Source: CADCWK01 sp965218235 (GTDB lineage Bacteria > Chloroflexota > Chloroflexia > Thermomicrobiales > UBA6265). Taken from it: a stretch of DNA of 64,000 nt. Made by a program: the position numbers and the translations under genes. The DNA is taken from NCBI GenBank assembly GCA_965218235.1, contig OZ244595.1, positions 1,773,269 through 1,837,268 of the forward strand. The letters are read 5' to 3'. This document shows, piece by piece, positions 9,052 to 17,184 of this stretch. Under the pieces are notes generated by a model. The model was not told where the DNA came from, did not search any database, and was given only the letters and a program-made list of their open reading frames with translations. Every line of letters begins with the position of its first letter. The stretch's first letter is position 1.

Positions 9052-9083
9052 GGCACCGGCCCCATTGAGAAGGGGCCGGTGCC
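9052..9083 (-). terminator. Hairpin between secreted-protein gene and ABC operon
   Basis: A perfect 12-bp stem (9052-9063 with 9072-9083) with an 8-base loop lies 35 bases after the stop of the 116-residue secreted-protein gene. On the minus strand it is followed by GTACTTTCGC, a weak T run. It would end or attenuate transcription before the ABC transporter genes. Confidence 0.6.
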
Positions 9084-9117
9084 GAGCGAGGGTGTTGCCG
9101 ACACGTAGTCGACAAAC

Positions 9118-9468
9118 CTATGGACGGTAAACCGGTGCCCCACAAGGATCATTGCCGACGATCCCGCGACATGCCCGGTGCTGCCGCATTGGGGCTGAGA
9201 GGTCCTGAACTCCGCAACCACCCTGAGAGCCGTTGCCATCGTCCAGGCGCGACGTTCCGCCGCCGTTCGTCACATACTCGGCGTACTCAGGATGACCGTC
9301 GGCGTCGTTGTCGCACATGATGATCTCCGTGAACCCATAGAGGTCCGAGGAGTAGCTGTTACCAATGTAGCTGCGCGTGGCGAGCGCTGACGCTGGGATC
9401 AGTGCCCCAAGCGCGAGGACGATCGCAACAAGTGTCAGGAGATTGAGCGAGCGAAATCGACCAAGCAT
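9118..9468 (-). CDS. Small secreted protein with EF-hand-like loop
   Basis: This protein of 116 residues has a clear Sec signal peptide: Met-Leu-Gly-Arg-Phe-Arg, a hydrophobic stretch at 9-26, then 'PASALA' with likely cleavage after residue 30. The mature part is about 86 residues with four cysteines (52, 85, 100, 109) and a stretch Asp53-Asn-Asp-Ala-Asp-Gly to Glu64. That stretch has acidic residues at positions 1, 3, 5 and 12 and Gly at 6 of a canonical EF-hand calcium loop. GGAGGG eight bases before ATG 9468 fixes the start. It is divergent from the ECF sigma gene. No family was recognised. Confidence 0.7.
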   Translation of the reverse strand: MLGRFRSLNLLTLVAIVLALGALIPASALATRSYIGNSYSSDLYGFTEIIMCDNDADGHPEYAEYVTNGGGTSRLDDGNGSQGGCGVQDLSAPMRQHRACRGIVGNDPCGAPVYRP

Positions 9469-9622
9469 GGTGTCATCCCTCCATTGGTTGTCTGAGCGAC
9501 TGGTCATTCCGTGGAGCCTCCGGTTTCTCGCTAGCACCTATAGAGATGCTCATAACGCCGAGAACGGGACAGAGGTGTTTCGGCTGCACATCGACCCATC
9601 CAGGTGGACCCGAAAGTACTGC

Positions 9623-9650
9623 TTGACAACGGTCAGCTATTCGATACGCT
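9623..9650 (+). promoter_or_regulatory. Putative promoter of ECF sigma gene
   Basis: TTGACA at 9623-9628 and TACGCT at 9645-9650 are separated by 16 bases, about 60 bases upstream of the sigma factor start. The -35 is consensus, the -10 matches at three of six positions. Confidence 0.4.
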
Positions 9651-9711
9651 GGGTAAAACACACCGTTCAACGGTGAGCGGTGGTATGCACCGGCGAGGGA
9701 AGGATCCAGAG

Positions 9712-10281
9712 ATGGCGATCGTGAGCACTGAAGCTCGGCGGGCCAACGACGCGGCCGGACAGAACATTGATGGCGCGCTTTCGTTGATGCTGGATGAAGC
9801 GTATCCAGTCGTGCGCTCGTGGCTGCGAGGTCGATGCCGGAACCTCGAAGTCGCCGACGACCTCGCGCAGGACACCATCCTCGCCGCCTGGACGAATCGC
9901 GGGTCGCTCCGGGACGTAACCGCCACCCGGCCGTGGCTGTTCCGGATCGCCTTCAACACCCTCAAGGCTTACTTCCGGTCGGTCGCTCGTCATCCCAGTG
10001 TGAGTGCCGACGCCAGCGAGGCAATGAGCAATCGCGTCTACGATGCCCCGTGCGAACCCTTCGAGGACTGGTTGATCGACACCGTCGAGATCGAAGACAC
10101 CCTGGCGGCACTTTCGGCAGCGGATCGACAGGTGCTTCTGCTCCATGACTACGCTGGCTACACTGGGGATGGGCTTGGTGCGCGGTTAGGCGTGCGACCG
10201 GAGACGGCCCGGAAGCGGGTCAATCGGGCTCGTAGTCATGCCAGGACCCTTCGAGGTCAGATTCATGCCGCGAGATCGTAA
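9712..10281 (+). CDS. ECF-type RNA polymerase sigma factor
   Basis: This 189-residue sigma-70 family protein contains region 2 (about residues 20-90, with 'EVADDLAQDTILAAW', and 'RPWLFRIAFNTLKAYFR') and region 4 (about 125-180, with 'DRQVLLLHDYAGYTGDGLGA' and 'ETARKRVNRARSHARTL'). Region 3 is absent, as in ECF sigma factors. The start at ATG 9712 follows GGGAAGG with eight bases of spacing; an in-frame ATG at 9685 is an alternative. No anti-sigma gene is adjacent: the divergent neighbour is a small secreted protein and the downstream neighbours are a sugar importer. Its target regulon is unknown. Confidence 0.85.
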   Translation: MAIVSTEARRANDAAGQNIDGALSLMLDEAYPVVRSWLRGRCRNLEVADDLAQDTILAAWTNRGSLRDVTATRPWLFRIAFNTLKAYFRSVARHPSVSADASEAMSNRVYDAPCEPFEDWLIDTVEIEDTLAALSAADRQVLLLHDYAGYTGDGLGARLGVRPETARKRVNRARSHARTLRGQIHAARS

Positions 10282-10358
10282 ACGCTAAACCTTCTCTTTG
10301 AGGAGTAGGTTATTCATCCGACATGAAGGTTCACCATGCAGACCATTTGTAACCGTAA

Positions 10359-10387
10359 TTGACACTCACGCGCCCAGTCCGTACTAT
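10359..10387 (+). promoter_or_regulatory. Strong sigma-70-type promoter of sugar importer operon
   Basis: TTGACA (10359-10364), exactly 17 bases, then TACTAT (10382-10387). It lies 86 bases before the solute-binding protein start and after the sigma-factor stop, so the importer probably has its own vegetative promoter. Confidence 0.6.
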
Positions 10388-10472
10388 CCGGTTCACCGCC
10401 CCGTGTCCGGGCATGTACCGCGTGCAATGGAGTGCGCGGCCTGACACGTCACGGCGTGATCTGGAGATGTCG

Positions 10473-11882
10473 ATGCAGACTGATGGTTCGTCCACCTCCC
10501 GCGTTTCCCGCCGCTCTGTCCTGAAGGGGACGGCCGCCATCGCCGGTGCGGCCGCCGTCGCCGGCAAGGCCCCCGCCATTCACCGCGCTTCGGCTCAGGA
10601 AACCGTCAACGTCAGCTGGATGTCCAACCAGCGGCACGACCGCGCGGTCAAGGAGGCGCTGTTCGCCGAGTTCGCCGCCAGCGACGCCTCACTGATGCCG
10701 GATGGCCGGCGGATCAATGTCACGATGAACATCTTCGCCGACGAGTACGCCGACCAGCTCAAGCTGGCGTTCGAGTCCGGCAGCGCCCCGGACATCTACA
10801 ACATGAACGCCCCGCGGCAGGAGGTCGCCGCCGGCTGGCCCGAGCCCGCCGACGCCTGGCTGGCCGCCAATCCGGACATCGAGGCGTCGTTCCTGCCGGG
10901 CGCCTTCGTTGCCAACCGCGGCATCTGGGGCGAGCAAAAGTACGGGCTGCCGATGTACGCCCAGACGATGCGGCTCTACTACAACAAACGCATCTTCGAG
11001 GAGGCCGGGCTCGATCCCGCTCACCCGCCCGCGAACCACACCGAGTTCAGGACCTTCGCCAAGCAGATTACCGACAACGTCCCCGGCACCTATGGGCTGA
11101 TCCTGGGCGACAAGTTCCCCTGGGTCTGGTGGATGAACGCCGCCATCCCGGCGATGGGCACCGGCGCCTACTACTTCGACTGGCGGACCGGTCGCTACGA
11201 CTTCAACTCCGAGGGCATCAGGCAGGCCCTCCAGCTGCTGGTCGACATGCAGGCCGACGGCAGCATCACACCCGGGATTCACACCCTGACCGACGACGAC
11301 GCCCGCCAGCAGTTCTCCTTCGGGACCGCCGGCATGATCATCGGCGGCTCCTGGAACCCCGGCGTCTTCAACGACCAGTTCCAGTCCACTGAGGACTGGG
11401 AGACCGCTGAGCTGCCGGTCCCGGACACCGGACTGGTTGGCCGCTTTCAGCAGGGCATCGGCGACCGCTATACGGTCAGCGCCGCCAGCCAGAACAAGGA
11501 AGCGGCCTGGCAGGTGATGCAGTTCTTCTACTCCACTCCGACCATGACCACCATGTACGAGAAGGGTATGGGCGTGATGGGCGTCGCCGCCGCCAACACC
11601 GGTGTCTCGTCGGTCCGCGGCGTCGCCCTGCTGGCCCCGACCGCGAACGACATCATCGTCCCGGTCGAGCCGGAGCTGCCGACACAGACCCCGGACTACC
11701 AGACCACCTTCCAGCAGGCCTTCGATGAGGGCGCCGGGAGCTTCGACACGATCCTCGCGGATCTGACGACCCGCTACAATGCGGCCCTCGATGCCGCCAT
11801 CGCCGACGGGACGCTCGTCGCGGCCGACTACACGATTCCGGACTGGGACCCCTCCGTTTCCGCCGCGACACCAACCGCCTGA
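10473..11882 (+). CDS. Carbohydrate ABC transporter solute-binding protein
   Basis: This is a 469-residue extracellular solute-binding protein of the family-1 (UgpB/MalE-like) type. The N-terminus has a twin-arginine signal (Arg13-Arg14 in 'SRRSVLKG', hydrophobic Ala-rich stretch, cleavage after 'RASAQ'), so it is probably exported folded by Tat. The mature protein begins 'ETVNVSWMSN' and contains the usual 'FESGSAPDIYNM' and 'YYNKRIFEEAGLDP' segments. GGAG six bases before ATG 10473 favours this start over ATG 10467. It is the first gene of a three-gene importer, and a hairpin follows it. Confidence 0.9.
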   Translation: MQTDGSSTSRVSRRSVLKGTAAIAGAAAVAGKAPAIHRASAQETVNVSWMSNQRHDRAVKEALFAEFAASDASLMPDGRRINVTMNIFADEYADQLKLAFESGSAPDIYNMNAPRQEVAAGWPEPADAWLAANPDIEASFLPGAFVANRGIWGEQKYGLPMYAQTMRLYYNKRIFEEAGLDPAHPPANHTEFRTFAKQITDNVPGTYGLILGDKFPWVWWMNAAIPAMGTGAYYFDWRTGRYDFNSEGIRQALQLLVDMQADGSITPGIHTLTDDDARQQFSFGTAGMIIGGSWNPGVFNDQFQSTEDWETAELPVPDTGLVGRFQQGIGDRYTVSAASQNKEAAWQVMQFFYSTPTMTTMYEKGMGVMGVAAANTGVSSVRGVALLAPTANDIIVPVEPELPTQTPDYQTTFQQAFDEGAGSFDTILADLTTRYNAALDAAIADGTLVAADYTIPDWDPSVSAATPTA

Positions 11883-11905
11883 TCCGGTCAGCCCGGTCAC
11901 GACGG

Positions 11906-11939
11906 GACAGGAGCCAGGCGGTAGCGCCTGGCTCCTGTC
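11906..11939 (+). terminator. Intercistronic hairpin after solute-binding protein gene
   Basis: A perfect 15-bp stem (11906-11920 with 11925-11939, loop GTAG) lies 24 bases past the stop. There is no T run after it, so it is more likely a processing or partial-termination hairpin that keeps the binding-protein message more abundant than that of the permeases. Confidence 0.6.
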
Positions 11940-12009
11940 GTCGGCTCGATCTCGGTCGGGCCGACTGCTCGGCGCTTGTGATCGCCTGTCACCGGTCGAG
12001 AGGAAGACG

Positions 12010-12996
12010 ATGGTCCAGACAACCCAGGTCCAGACACCACCGTTCGCGGCGACCGGTCCCGGTCTGGGAAACAGCCAGCGCCCCGGCAGCTTCCGCCGCT
12101 TCGTGCCCGCCTACCTGATGTGCGCTCCGACGATCGTCCTGTTCCTCGTCTTCATGCTCTTCCCGATCATCTTCGTGATCTACACGTCGATGCTCAACTG
12201 GGACGGGATCGGCAGCGTCCTCAGCGCGGACTTTACCGGGAGCGACAACTATCAGCGCCTGTTCCACGACGAGATCTGGTGGCGGGCCGTCCGCAACACG
12301 GTCCTCTACGCCGTCCTCAAGATCCTGATCGAGCTTCCACTCGCGCTCCTGATCGCCCTCGTCCTCAACTCGGGTCTGCGCGGCCTGACCGTCTTCCGGA
12401 CGATCGCGTTCCTGCCCGTCGTCACCAGCATCGCGGTGGTCTCGCTTGCCTTCACCTTCTTCTTCTCGCCGCTCGGCGGCCCGTTCAACACCGCGCTCGT
12501 CAATCTCGGCTGGCTGGACCGCCCGATCGCCTGGCTGGGCGAACGGGACACGGCCTTCTGGACGGTGACGGGCGTGGCGATCTGGCATGATCTCGGGATC
12601 AACATGGTCTTCTTCCTGGCTGCCCTCCAGACCGTACCGCGCGATCTCTACGACGCCGCCATGGTCGACGGCGCCGGCGCCTGGCAGCGGTTCCGCAACA
12701 TCACCGTCCCGACGATCCGCCCCCTGACGGCGGTCATCATCACCCTGAGTCTGTCCGGGTCGCTCAAGGTGTTCGACATCTTCGCCGTCATGACCGGCGG
12801 TGGGCCGAACTTCAGCACGACCACGATGGTGCTGTACATGTTCCGCTACACGTCCTTCGGCGGCGGCGGCCTGGGTGGCTCCCAGACGACACCGGCCGTC
12901 GGCTACGGCTCGTCGATCGCGATCGGGCTCGGCCTGGTCATCTTCGCATTCATCCTGGTCCAGCAGTGGATCAATCGTCTCCAGGACCGGGAGTAG
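12010..12996 (+). CDS. Carbohydrate ABC transporter permease (MalF/UgpA-like)
   Basis: This is a 328-residue inner membrane permease with six predicted helices, the first at about residues 33-55 ('YLMCAPTIVLFLVFMLFPII'). The EAA loop that contacts the ATPase is 'YDAAMVDGAGAWQRFRNITV' around residue 220. The frame is open further upstream, but ATG 12010 follows GAGAGGA closely and gives a normal N-terminus. Its partner permease starts five bases after its stop. No ATPase gene is nearby, so a shared MsmK/UgpC-type ATPase encoded elsewhere is likely. Confidence 0.9.
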   Translation: MVQTTQVQTPPFAATGPGLGNSQRPGSFRRFVPAYLMCAPTIVLFLVFMLFPIIFVIYTSMLNWDGIGSVLSADFTGSDNYQRLFHDEIWWRAVRNTVLYAVLKILIELPLALLIALVLNSGLRGLTVFRTIAFLPVVTSIAVVSLAFTFFFSPLGGPFNTALVNLGWLDRPIAWLGERDTAFWTVTGVAIWHDLGINMVFFLAALQTVPRDLYDAAMVDGAGAWQRFRNITVPTIRPLTAVIITLSLSGSLKVFDIFAVMTGGGPNFSTTTMVLYMFRYTSFGGGGLGGSQTTPAVGYGSSIAIGLGLVIFAFILVQQWINRLQDRE

Positions 12997-13001
12997 CCGC
13001 C

Positions 13002-13919
13002 ATGGCAACCATCAGTGAACGCCGATCCGCTCCAAGCGACTATGTCGTCCCGGCCTCGGGCGATTCGGTCCTGGTCACGACCCTCAAGCGCGGCTGGCTG
13101 ATGGGCCGGTACCTGATCCTGGCGCTCTACATGGGCATCTGCGTCTACCCCTTCATCTGGATGCTGGCGACGTCGCTCCGCACCGCGCGAGGGGTCTTCG
13201 CCGCCGGAACGTCGCTTTGGGTGTCGGACCCGCAGTGGTCCAACTACAGCGACATCTGGAACGCCGCCAACCTCCCACGGGCGGCGATGAACACGATTCT
13301 GATCACGGCCGTCTGCCTGTTTCTGACGATCATCACCACCTCGATGACCGCCTACGCCGTCTCACGGTCCGACTTCCCCGGCCGCCGGGTCATCATGCTG
13401 GCGCTGGTCACGACGCTGCTTATCCCCGGCGAGATGCTGATCATCCCAACGTTCTACGTCAACCGGTCGCTCCATCTGATCGGCGACTGGAAGAGCCTCA
13501 TCGCCGTCGTTCTCGTGATGACCGCCGGAGCGCAGGTCTTCAACATCTACCTGCTCCTCAGCCACTTCCTGACGATTCCCCGCGATCTGTTCGACGCGGC
13601 GGAGATCGACGGCGAGAGCTACTTCGGCGCCTACTGGCGGATCGCCTTTCCACTGATTCGGCCCGCCCTCGCGACGGTGACGCTGCTGACCTTCATGGGG
13701 ATCTGGAACGCCTACCTGGTGCCTCTGGTCTACCTTGCCCCGCTGCCCAATTTCCAGACGCTGACGATCGCGCTGATCCAGTACTCCAAGCAGTACCAGA
13801 CCCTCTACCAGATCATGGCTGCTGGCGCCGTCGTTACGCTCGTCCCGATCATGCTGGTCTTCGTCTTCCTCCAGCGCTACTTCATCCGCGGCCTGACGGA
13901 GGGCGCGACGAAGGGCTAA
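13002..13919 (+). CDS. Carbohydrate ABC transporter permease (MalG/UgpE-like)
   Basis: This is the second, 305-residue permease of the importer with six predicted helices, first at about 32-52 ('YLILALYMGICVYPFIWMLA'). The EAA loop is 'FDAAEIDGESYFGAYWRIAF', near residue 205. The start at ATG 13002 is preceded by GGGAG about nine bases away and overlaps nothing. It forms a heterodimer with the upstream permease and is the last gene of the operon. The 455-base region that follows holds the aspartate kinase attenuator. Confidence 0.9.
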   Translation: MATISERRSAPSDYVVPASGDSVLVTTLKRGWLMGRYLILALYMGICVYPFIWMLATSLRTARGVFAAGTSLWVSDPQWSNYSDIWNAANLPRAAMNTILITAVCLFLTIITTSMTAYAVSRSDFPGRRVIMLALVTTLLIPGEMLIIPTFYVNRSLHLIGDWKSLIAVVLVMTAGAQVFNIYLLLSHFLTIPRDLFDAAEIDGESYFGAYWRIAFPLIRPALATVTLLTFMGIWNAYLVPLVYLAPLPNFQTLTIALIQYSKQYQTLYQIMAAGAVVTLVPIMLVFVFLQRYFIRGLTEGATKG

Positions 13920-13980
13920 GTCCAGGATCACTCCGACGCGCCGGTGCGCCCGGATGGGATCGTGTTTCGTTCGTCCGCGG

Positions 13981-14009
13981 TTGCGGAAGACCTGACAGGA
14001 CGCTATGAT
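13981..14009 (+). promoter_or_regulatory. Promoter of the aspartate kinase leader
   Basis: TTGCGG (13981-13986), 17 bases, TATGAT (14004-14009, five of six matches). Transcription would start near 14016, which is itself an in-frame ATG of the leader peptide frame. The leader could therefore be translated leaderless. Confidence 0.55.
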
Positions 14010-14099
14010 CCAACCATGAGACACCGACCCGGACGTCCGAGCCAGCCGGAGATGACGATCGAGACGCCGGATGGCAATGGTTTCGGTGTGTCCTTCCGA

Positions 14100-14183
14100 A
14101 TGACGACGACCGGGACTACCACCATGATGAGCACAACCCGGATCGGGATTACCGAGCCTGCGGTCGTGGTCTTCAGAAGGTAG
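14100..14183 (+). CDS. Threonine-rich leader peptide of the aspartate kinase attenuator
   Basis: From ATG 14100 this frame encodes 27 residues. The first 18 include eight Thr, three Met and two Ile, beginning MTTTGTTTMM, and end in TAG at 14181. Thr, Met and Ile are end products of the aspartate pathway whose first enzyme is encoded next. A terminator lies 35 bases downstream. No strong ribosome binding site precedes ATG 14100. In-frame ATGs at 14052 and 14016 would give 43 or 55 residues, the latter possibly leaderless. Functionally it resembles E. coli ThrL, but the sequence is unrelated in detail. Confidence 0.65.
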   Translation: MTTTGTTTMMSTTRIGITEPAVVVFRR

Positions 14184-14252
14184 CGAGCGGGGCGCAACCA
14201 ACTGAGAGACGACGAGCAGGCGGGAGGCGACAAGCCCCCGCCTTTCCGTTTG
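14106..14252 (+). promoter_or_regulatory. Transcription attenuator (protector, antiterminator and terminator stems)
   Basis: Three competing pairings are visible. Protector: 14106-14112 (within the Thr codons) with 14161-14167, 7 bp. Antiterminator: 14156-14161 with 14216-14221 (GCCTGC/GCAGGC) extended by 14163-14167 with 14209-14213, 11 bp around a small internal loop. Terminator: 14218-14224 with 14237-14243 plus GGC/GCC inside, one bulged A, then TTCCGTTTG. The antiterminator shares 14218-14221 with the terminator and 14161-14167 with the protector. This is the three-way exclusion expected of ribosome-mediated attenuation. Confidence 0.65.
14218..14252 (+). terminator. Attenuator terminator hairpin
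   Basis: Stem AGGCGGG/CCCGCCT plus GGC/GCC closing a GACAA loop, with one bulged A, followed by the T-rich stretch TTCCGTTTG. It lies 123 bases before the aspartate kinase start with no gene in between other than the leader peptide. Confidence 0.7.
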
Positions 14253-14374
14253 TCCCATGATCGTCATTGTCCAGGTTCAGGCAACAGCGAGGCGACTGCC
14301 ATGACGACGTATGATCGCGGGCACGACGGGTATTCGAACGGCGTCGAACCCGGCCGAGACGAGGGGTGACCGCG

Positions 14375-15826
14375 ATGATCGTGCTCAAGTTCGGCGGGAC
14401 CTCCGTCGCCAATGCGGAGCGGGTTCGGGAATCGGCTCGGATCGTCGTCACGCAGGCCGCGCCGCGCGTCATCGTCGTCTCGGCCGCCAGCGGGGTGACG
14501 AACCTGCTGCTGGACGCCGCCCGGGCCGCCGCCGCTGGGAGCGTCCGGTCATCGGGCCGGGCCGTGGCCACGATCCATGAGATCCACGGCGAGGTCCTCC
14601 ACGGTCTGTCCAAGGAGCAGGAGCGCGACGGAACCGGGGTCACGATCGACCAGCTCCATGCCCAGCTGGACGTGACGCTCATGGAGATCGTCCAGGCTGG
14701 CGAGCTCAGTAGTCGGCACTCCGACCGAATCGTCTCGTTTGGCGAGAAGTCGATGAGCGTGCTGATGGCGGCGACGCTGCGCGACCGGGGAGTACCGGCC
14801 GACCATGTCTTCGCCGACACGGTGGTCGGGACCGATGACCGCTACGGCGGTGCCCGGCTCGACCGCGCCCGGACCCGCGCCAACGCCCAGGCGATCATCC
14901 GCCCCCTGCTCGACCGCGGCCGGACGGTCGTCGTGACCGGCTTCATCGGCCATGCCCCGGATGGCTCGACGACGACGCTCGGTCGCGGCGGCTCCGACTA
15001 CAGCGCGACGATCCTGGGGGCGGCGCTCGACGCCGACGAGGTCCAGATCTGGACCGACGTACCCGGCGTCCTCAGCGCCGATCCCCGTCAGGTCGCCCAG
15101 GCCCGCGTCGTCCCGCAGATCAGCTACGAGGAGGCGCAGGAGCTCGCTCACTTCGGCGCCAGGGTCCTCCACCCCCGGACGATCAGGCCGGCGGTCGCCC
15201 GGAACATCCCGGTCCGGATCCTGTCGACCTACGAGGCGGACAAGCCCGGAACCGTCGTCACGCGCGAGCCGCTCGGCGACGGGATCAAGGCGGTGACGGC
15301 GCTCAAGGGGCTGCTCCTCCTGACGATCGACGTTCAGGAGATGGAGGATCTGGCCGGTGCCGCGGCCGGCGTCTTCACGACCCTCCACGCCGACGGAGCC
15401 GAGGTCGCCTTCGCCGCCCAGGCATCGTCGCGGCGGCGGATGACCTATCTCGTCGACCAGGTGACCGGCGGTTGCGAGCGGCTCCGGGCCCGGATCCAGA
15501 CGGTCGTCGAGGAGTTCGAGGCCGAGGTCAACTGCACCGAGGACGTCGCGCTCGTCGCCGCGGTCGGAGCAGGAGCCGCCGGGCAGCCGGCCACGATCGG
15601 CAAGATGCTCGGCACGCTGGAACGGGAAGGGATCCCCGTCCTGGCACTCAATCAGCAGGACGCCAACGTCGCCCTCGTCGCGGCCGTCCCCGAGGCGACC
15701 GCCCAGGCGGCGGTGGTGGCACTGCACCGGGAACTGGTCGAAGCCACGATCCCGGCGCCGGTCCATACGCAGCAGCGCCGCCGGCGCCGCGGCTCCCCGC
15801 TGGACGAACCAATCCGCGTCGGCTGA
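14375..15826 (+). CDS. Aspartate kinase
   Basis: This 483-residue enzyme phosphorylates aspartate, the first step to Lys, Thr, Met and Ile. The N-terminal kinase domain starts with 'KFGGTSVANAERV' (residues 5-17) and includes 'TLGRGGSDYSATILGAAL', 'DVPGVLSADPRQV' and the 'SYEEAQELAHFGARVLHPRT' signature. Two ACT-type regulatory modules follow after about residue 310, so allosteric feedback is expected. The start at ATG 14375 has GAGGGG eight bases upstream, and the in-frame GTG at 14366 is less likely. Length fits the ThrA-like monofunctional class. It is probably cotranscribed with the semialdehyde dehydrogenase and controlled by the leader attenuator. Confidence 0.95.
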   Translation: MIVLKFGGTSVANAERVRESARIVVTQAAPRVIVVSAASGVTNLLLDAARAAAAGSVRSSGRAVATIHEIHGEVLHGLSKEQERDGTGVTIDQLHAQLDVTLMEIVQAGELSSRHSDRIVSFGEKSMSVLMAATLRDRGVPADHVFADTVVGTDDRYGGARLDRARTRANAQAIIRPLLDRGRTVVVTGFIGHAPDGSTTTLGRGGSDYSATILGAALDADEVQIWTDVPGVLSADPRQVAQARVVPQISYEEAQELAHFGARVLHPRTIRPAVARNIPVRILSTYEADKPGTVVTREPLGDGIKAVTALKGLLLLTIDVQEMEDLAGAAAGVFTTLHADGAEVAFAAQASSRRRMTYLVDQVTGGCERLRARIQTVVEEFEAEVNCTEDVALVAAVGAGAAGQPATIGKMLGTLEREGIPVLALNQQDANVALVAAVPEATAQAAVVALHRELVEATIPAPVHTQQRRRRRGSPLDEPIRVG

Positions 15827-15889
15827 GCGCCGTTGCCGCCGCTTCAATGACGACTCAGATGCCCCGTCGCGGGGTCAGGAGAATCAGTG

Positions 15890-16948
15890 ATGACAGATCA
15901 ACGCATCCCGTGCGCGGTCCTCGGAGCGACGGGCAACGTCGGCCAGCGCTTCGTCCAACTGCTGGACCGGCACCCATGGTTCCGGCCGACCGAGCTGGTC
16001 GCCTCCGAACGCAGCGCGGGGCGACCCTACCGCGAAGCAGCCGACTGGCGGGTCGATGCCGAGATGCCGGATTCGGTCCGGGATCTCACCGTCCGGAGCT
16101 ACGACGACAACCTCGACAGCCCGGTCGTCTTCTCGGCCCTGCCTGGAGAGGTCGCCGGGGCGATCGAGCAGCGCATGGCGCGGGACGGCCACGCTGTCCT
16201 GACCAACACCAGCACGCACCGGATGGAACCCGACGTCCCGCTGATGATCGCCGAGGTCAATCCGGACCATGCCGCGGCGATCGCCCATCAGCAGGCCCGG
16301 CGCGACTGGTCCGGCTTCATCGTCGCCAACGCCAACTGCTCGGCGATCCATCTGACGCTGGCGCTGAAACCGGTCCACGCCGCCTTTGGCCTCGAGGCGG
16401 TCATGGTCACGACGCTCCAGGCTGTCTCGGGAGCGGGGTATCCGGGTGTCCCATCGATGGACATGATCGACAACGTCGTCCCCTTCATCGGCAACGAGGA
16501 GGAGAAACTGGAGACCGAGCCGCGCAAGATGCTCGGTCAGTACCGGGACGGCCAGTTCATCGACGCGGACTTCACCCTGAGCACGACCTGCACGCGGGTC
16601 GCCGTACGGGACGGACACACCGAGAGCGTCAACATGCGGCTCCGGATCGCCGCGACACCCGACGATGTGATCGACGCGATGGAGCGGTTCCAGGCCGCGC
16701 CGCAGCTGCTCGGCCTCCCGTCCGCTCCACGCCGCCCGATCGTCGTTCGCCGTGAGCAGAACCGGCCCCAGCCGGTGCTCGACCGCGAGGTGGAGGGCGG
16801 CATGGCGTCGGTCGTCGGTCGGGTTCGGGTCTGTCCCCTAATGGGAATCAAGTTCGTGGTCCTGGGCCACAACACGCTGCGCGGTGCCGCCGGTGCCAGT
16901 ATCCTCAACGCCGAACTGCTCAATGCCCAGGGAATGCTGCCGGACTGA
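15890..16948 (+). CDS. asd: Aspartate-semialdehyde dehydrogenase
   Basis: This 352-residue NADP-dependent enzyme reduces aspartyl phosphate to the semialdehyde. The N-terminal motif is 'LGATGNVGQRFVQLL' (residues 11-25), and the catalytic Cys150 lies in 'VANANCSAIHLTLALK'. Its sequence and length fit the fungal/archaeal-type branch rather than the enterobacterial one. AGGAG eight bases before ATG 15890 fixes the start; a GTG three bases earlier is possible. It lies 63 bases after the kinase gene, giving an ask-asd pair. A hairpin with a T run follows. Confidence 0.93.
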   Translation: MTDQRIPCAVLGATGNVGQRFVQLLDRHPWFRPTELVASERSAGRPYREAADWRVDAEMPDSVRDLTVRSYDDNLDSPVVFSALPGEVAGAIEQRMARDGHAVLTNTSTHRMEPDVPLMIAEVNPDHAAAIAHQQARRDWSGFIVANANCSAIHLTLALKPVHAAFGLEAVMVTTLQAVSGAGYPGVPSMDMIDNVVPFIGNEEEKLETEPRKMLGQYRDGQFIDADFTLSTTCTRVAVRDGHTESVNMRLRIAATPDDVIDAMERFQAAPQLLGLPSAPRRPIVVRREQNRPQPVLDREVEGGMASVVGRVRVCPLMGIKFVVLGHNTLRGAAGASILNAELLNAQGMLPD

Positions 16949-17010
16949 CGTTTCGGCCCGACGTGACAGTCTGAAACGGCCGAGCTGGACCCGACCGCAA
17001 CCCCGTGCGA

Positions 17011-17050
17011 ACGACCCCCGCTGGAGCGGCGAGGGAGGGTCGTCTTTTGT
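17011..17050 (+). terminator. Terminator after asd
   Basis: ACGACCC (17011-17017) pairs with GGGTCGT (17037-17043), with an inner CCGC/GCGG stem, followed by CTTTTGT. It is 62 bases past the asd stop. Confidence 0.6.
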
Positions 17051-17104
17051 CGAACGACCTAATGAGTCACCGATCTGGTCGTTCGGTTTTCTCCTATGTC
17101 CTGG

Positions 17105-17151
17105 TTGTCGCACGGTTAGGTTACCAGTACACTTTCGAAATCGTTACGATT
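17105..17151 (+). promoter_or_regulatory. Promoter and candidate operator of marR-like gene
   Basis: TTGTCG (17105-17110), 17 bases, TACACT (17128-17133). Immediately downstream, over the expected transcription start, is the perfect 6-1-6 palindrome AATCGT-T-ACGATT (17139-17151), preceded by TTTCGAAA (17133-17140). A palindrome there suits autorepression by the MarR protein encoded at 17185. Confidence 0.45.
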
Positions 17152-17184
17152 CGCATCACAGTCGAATCCGAACAGGCAGGACAG

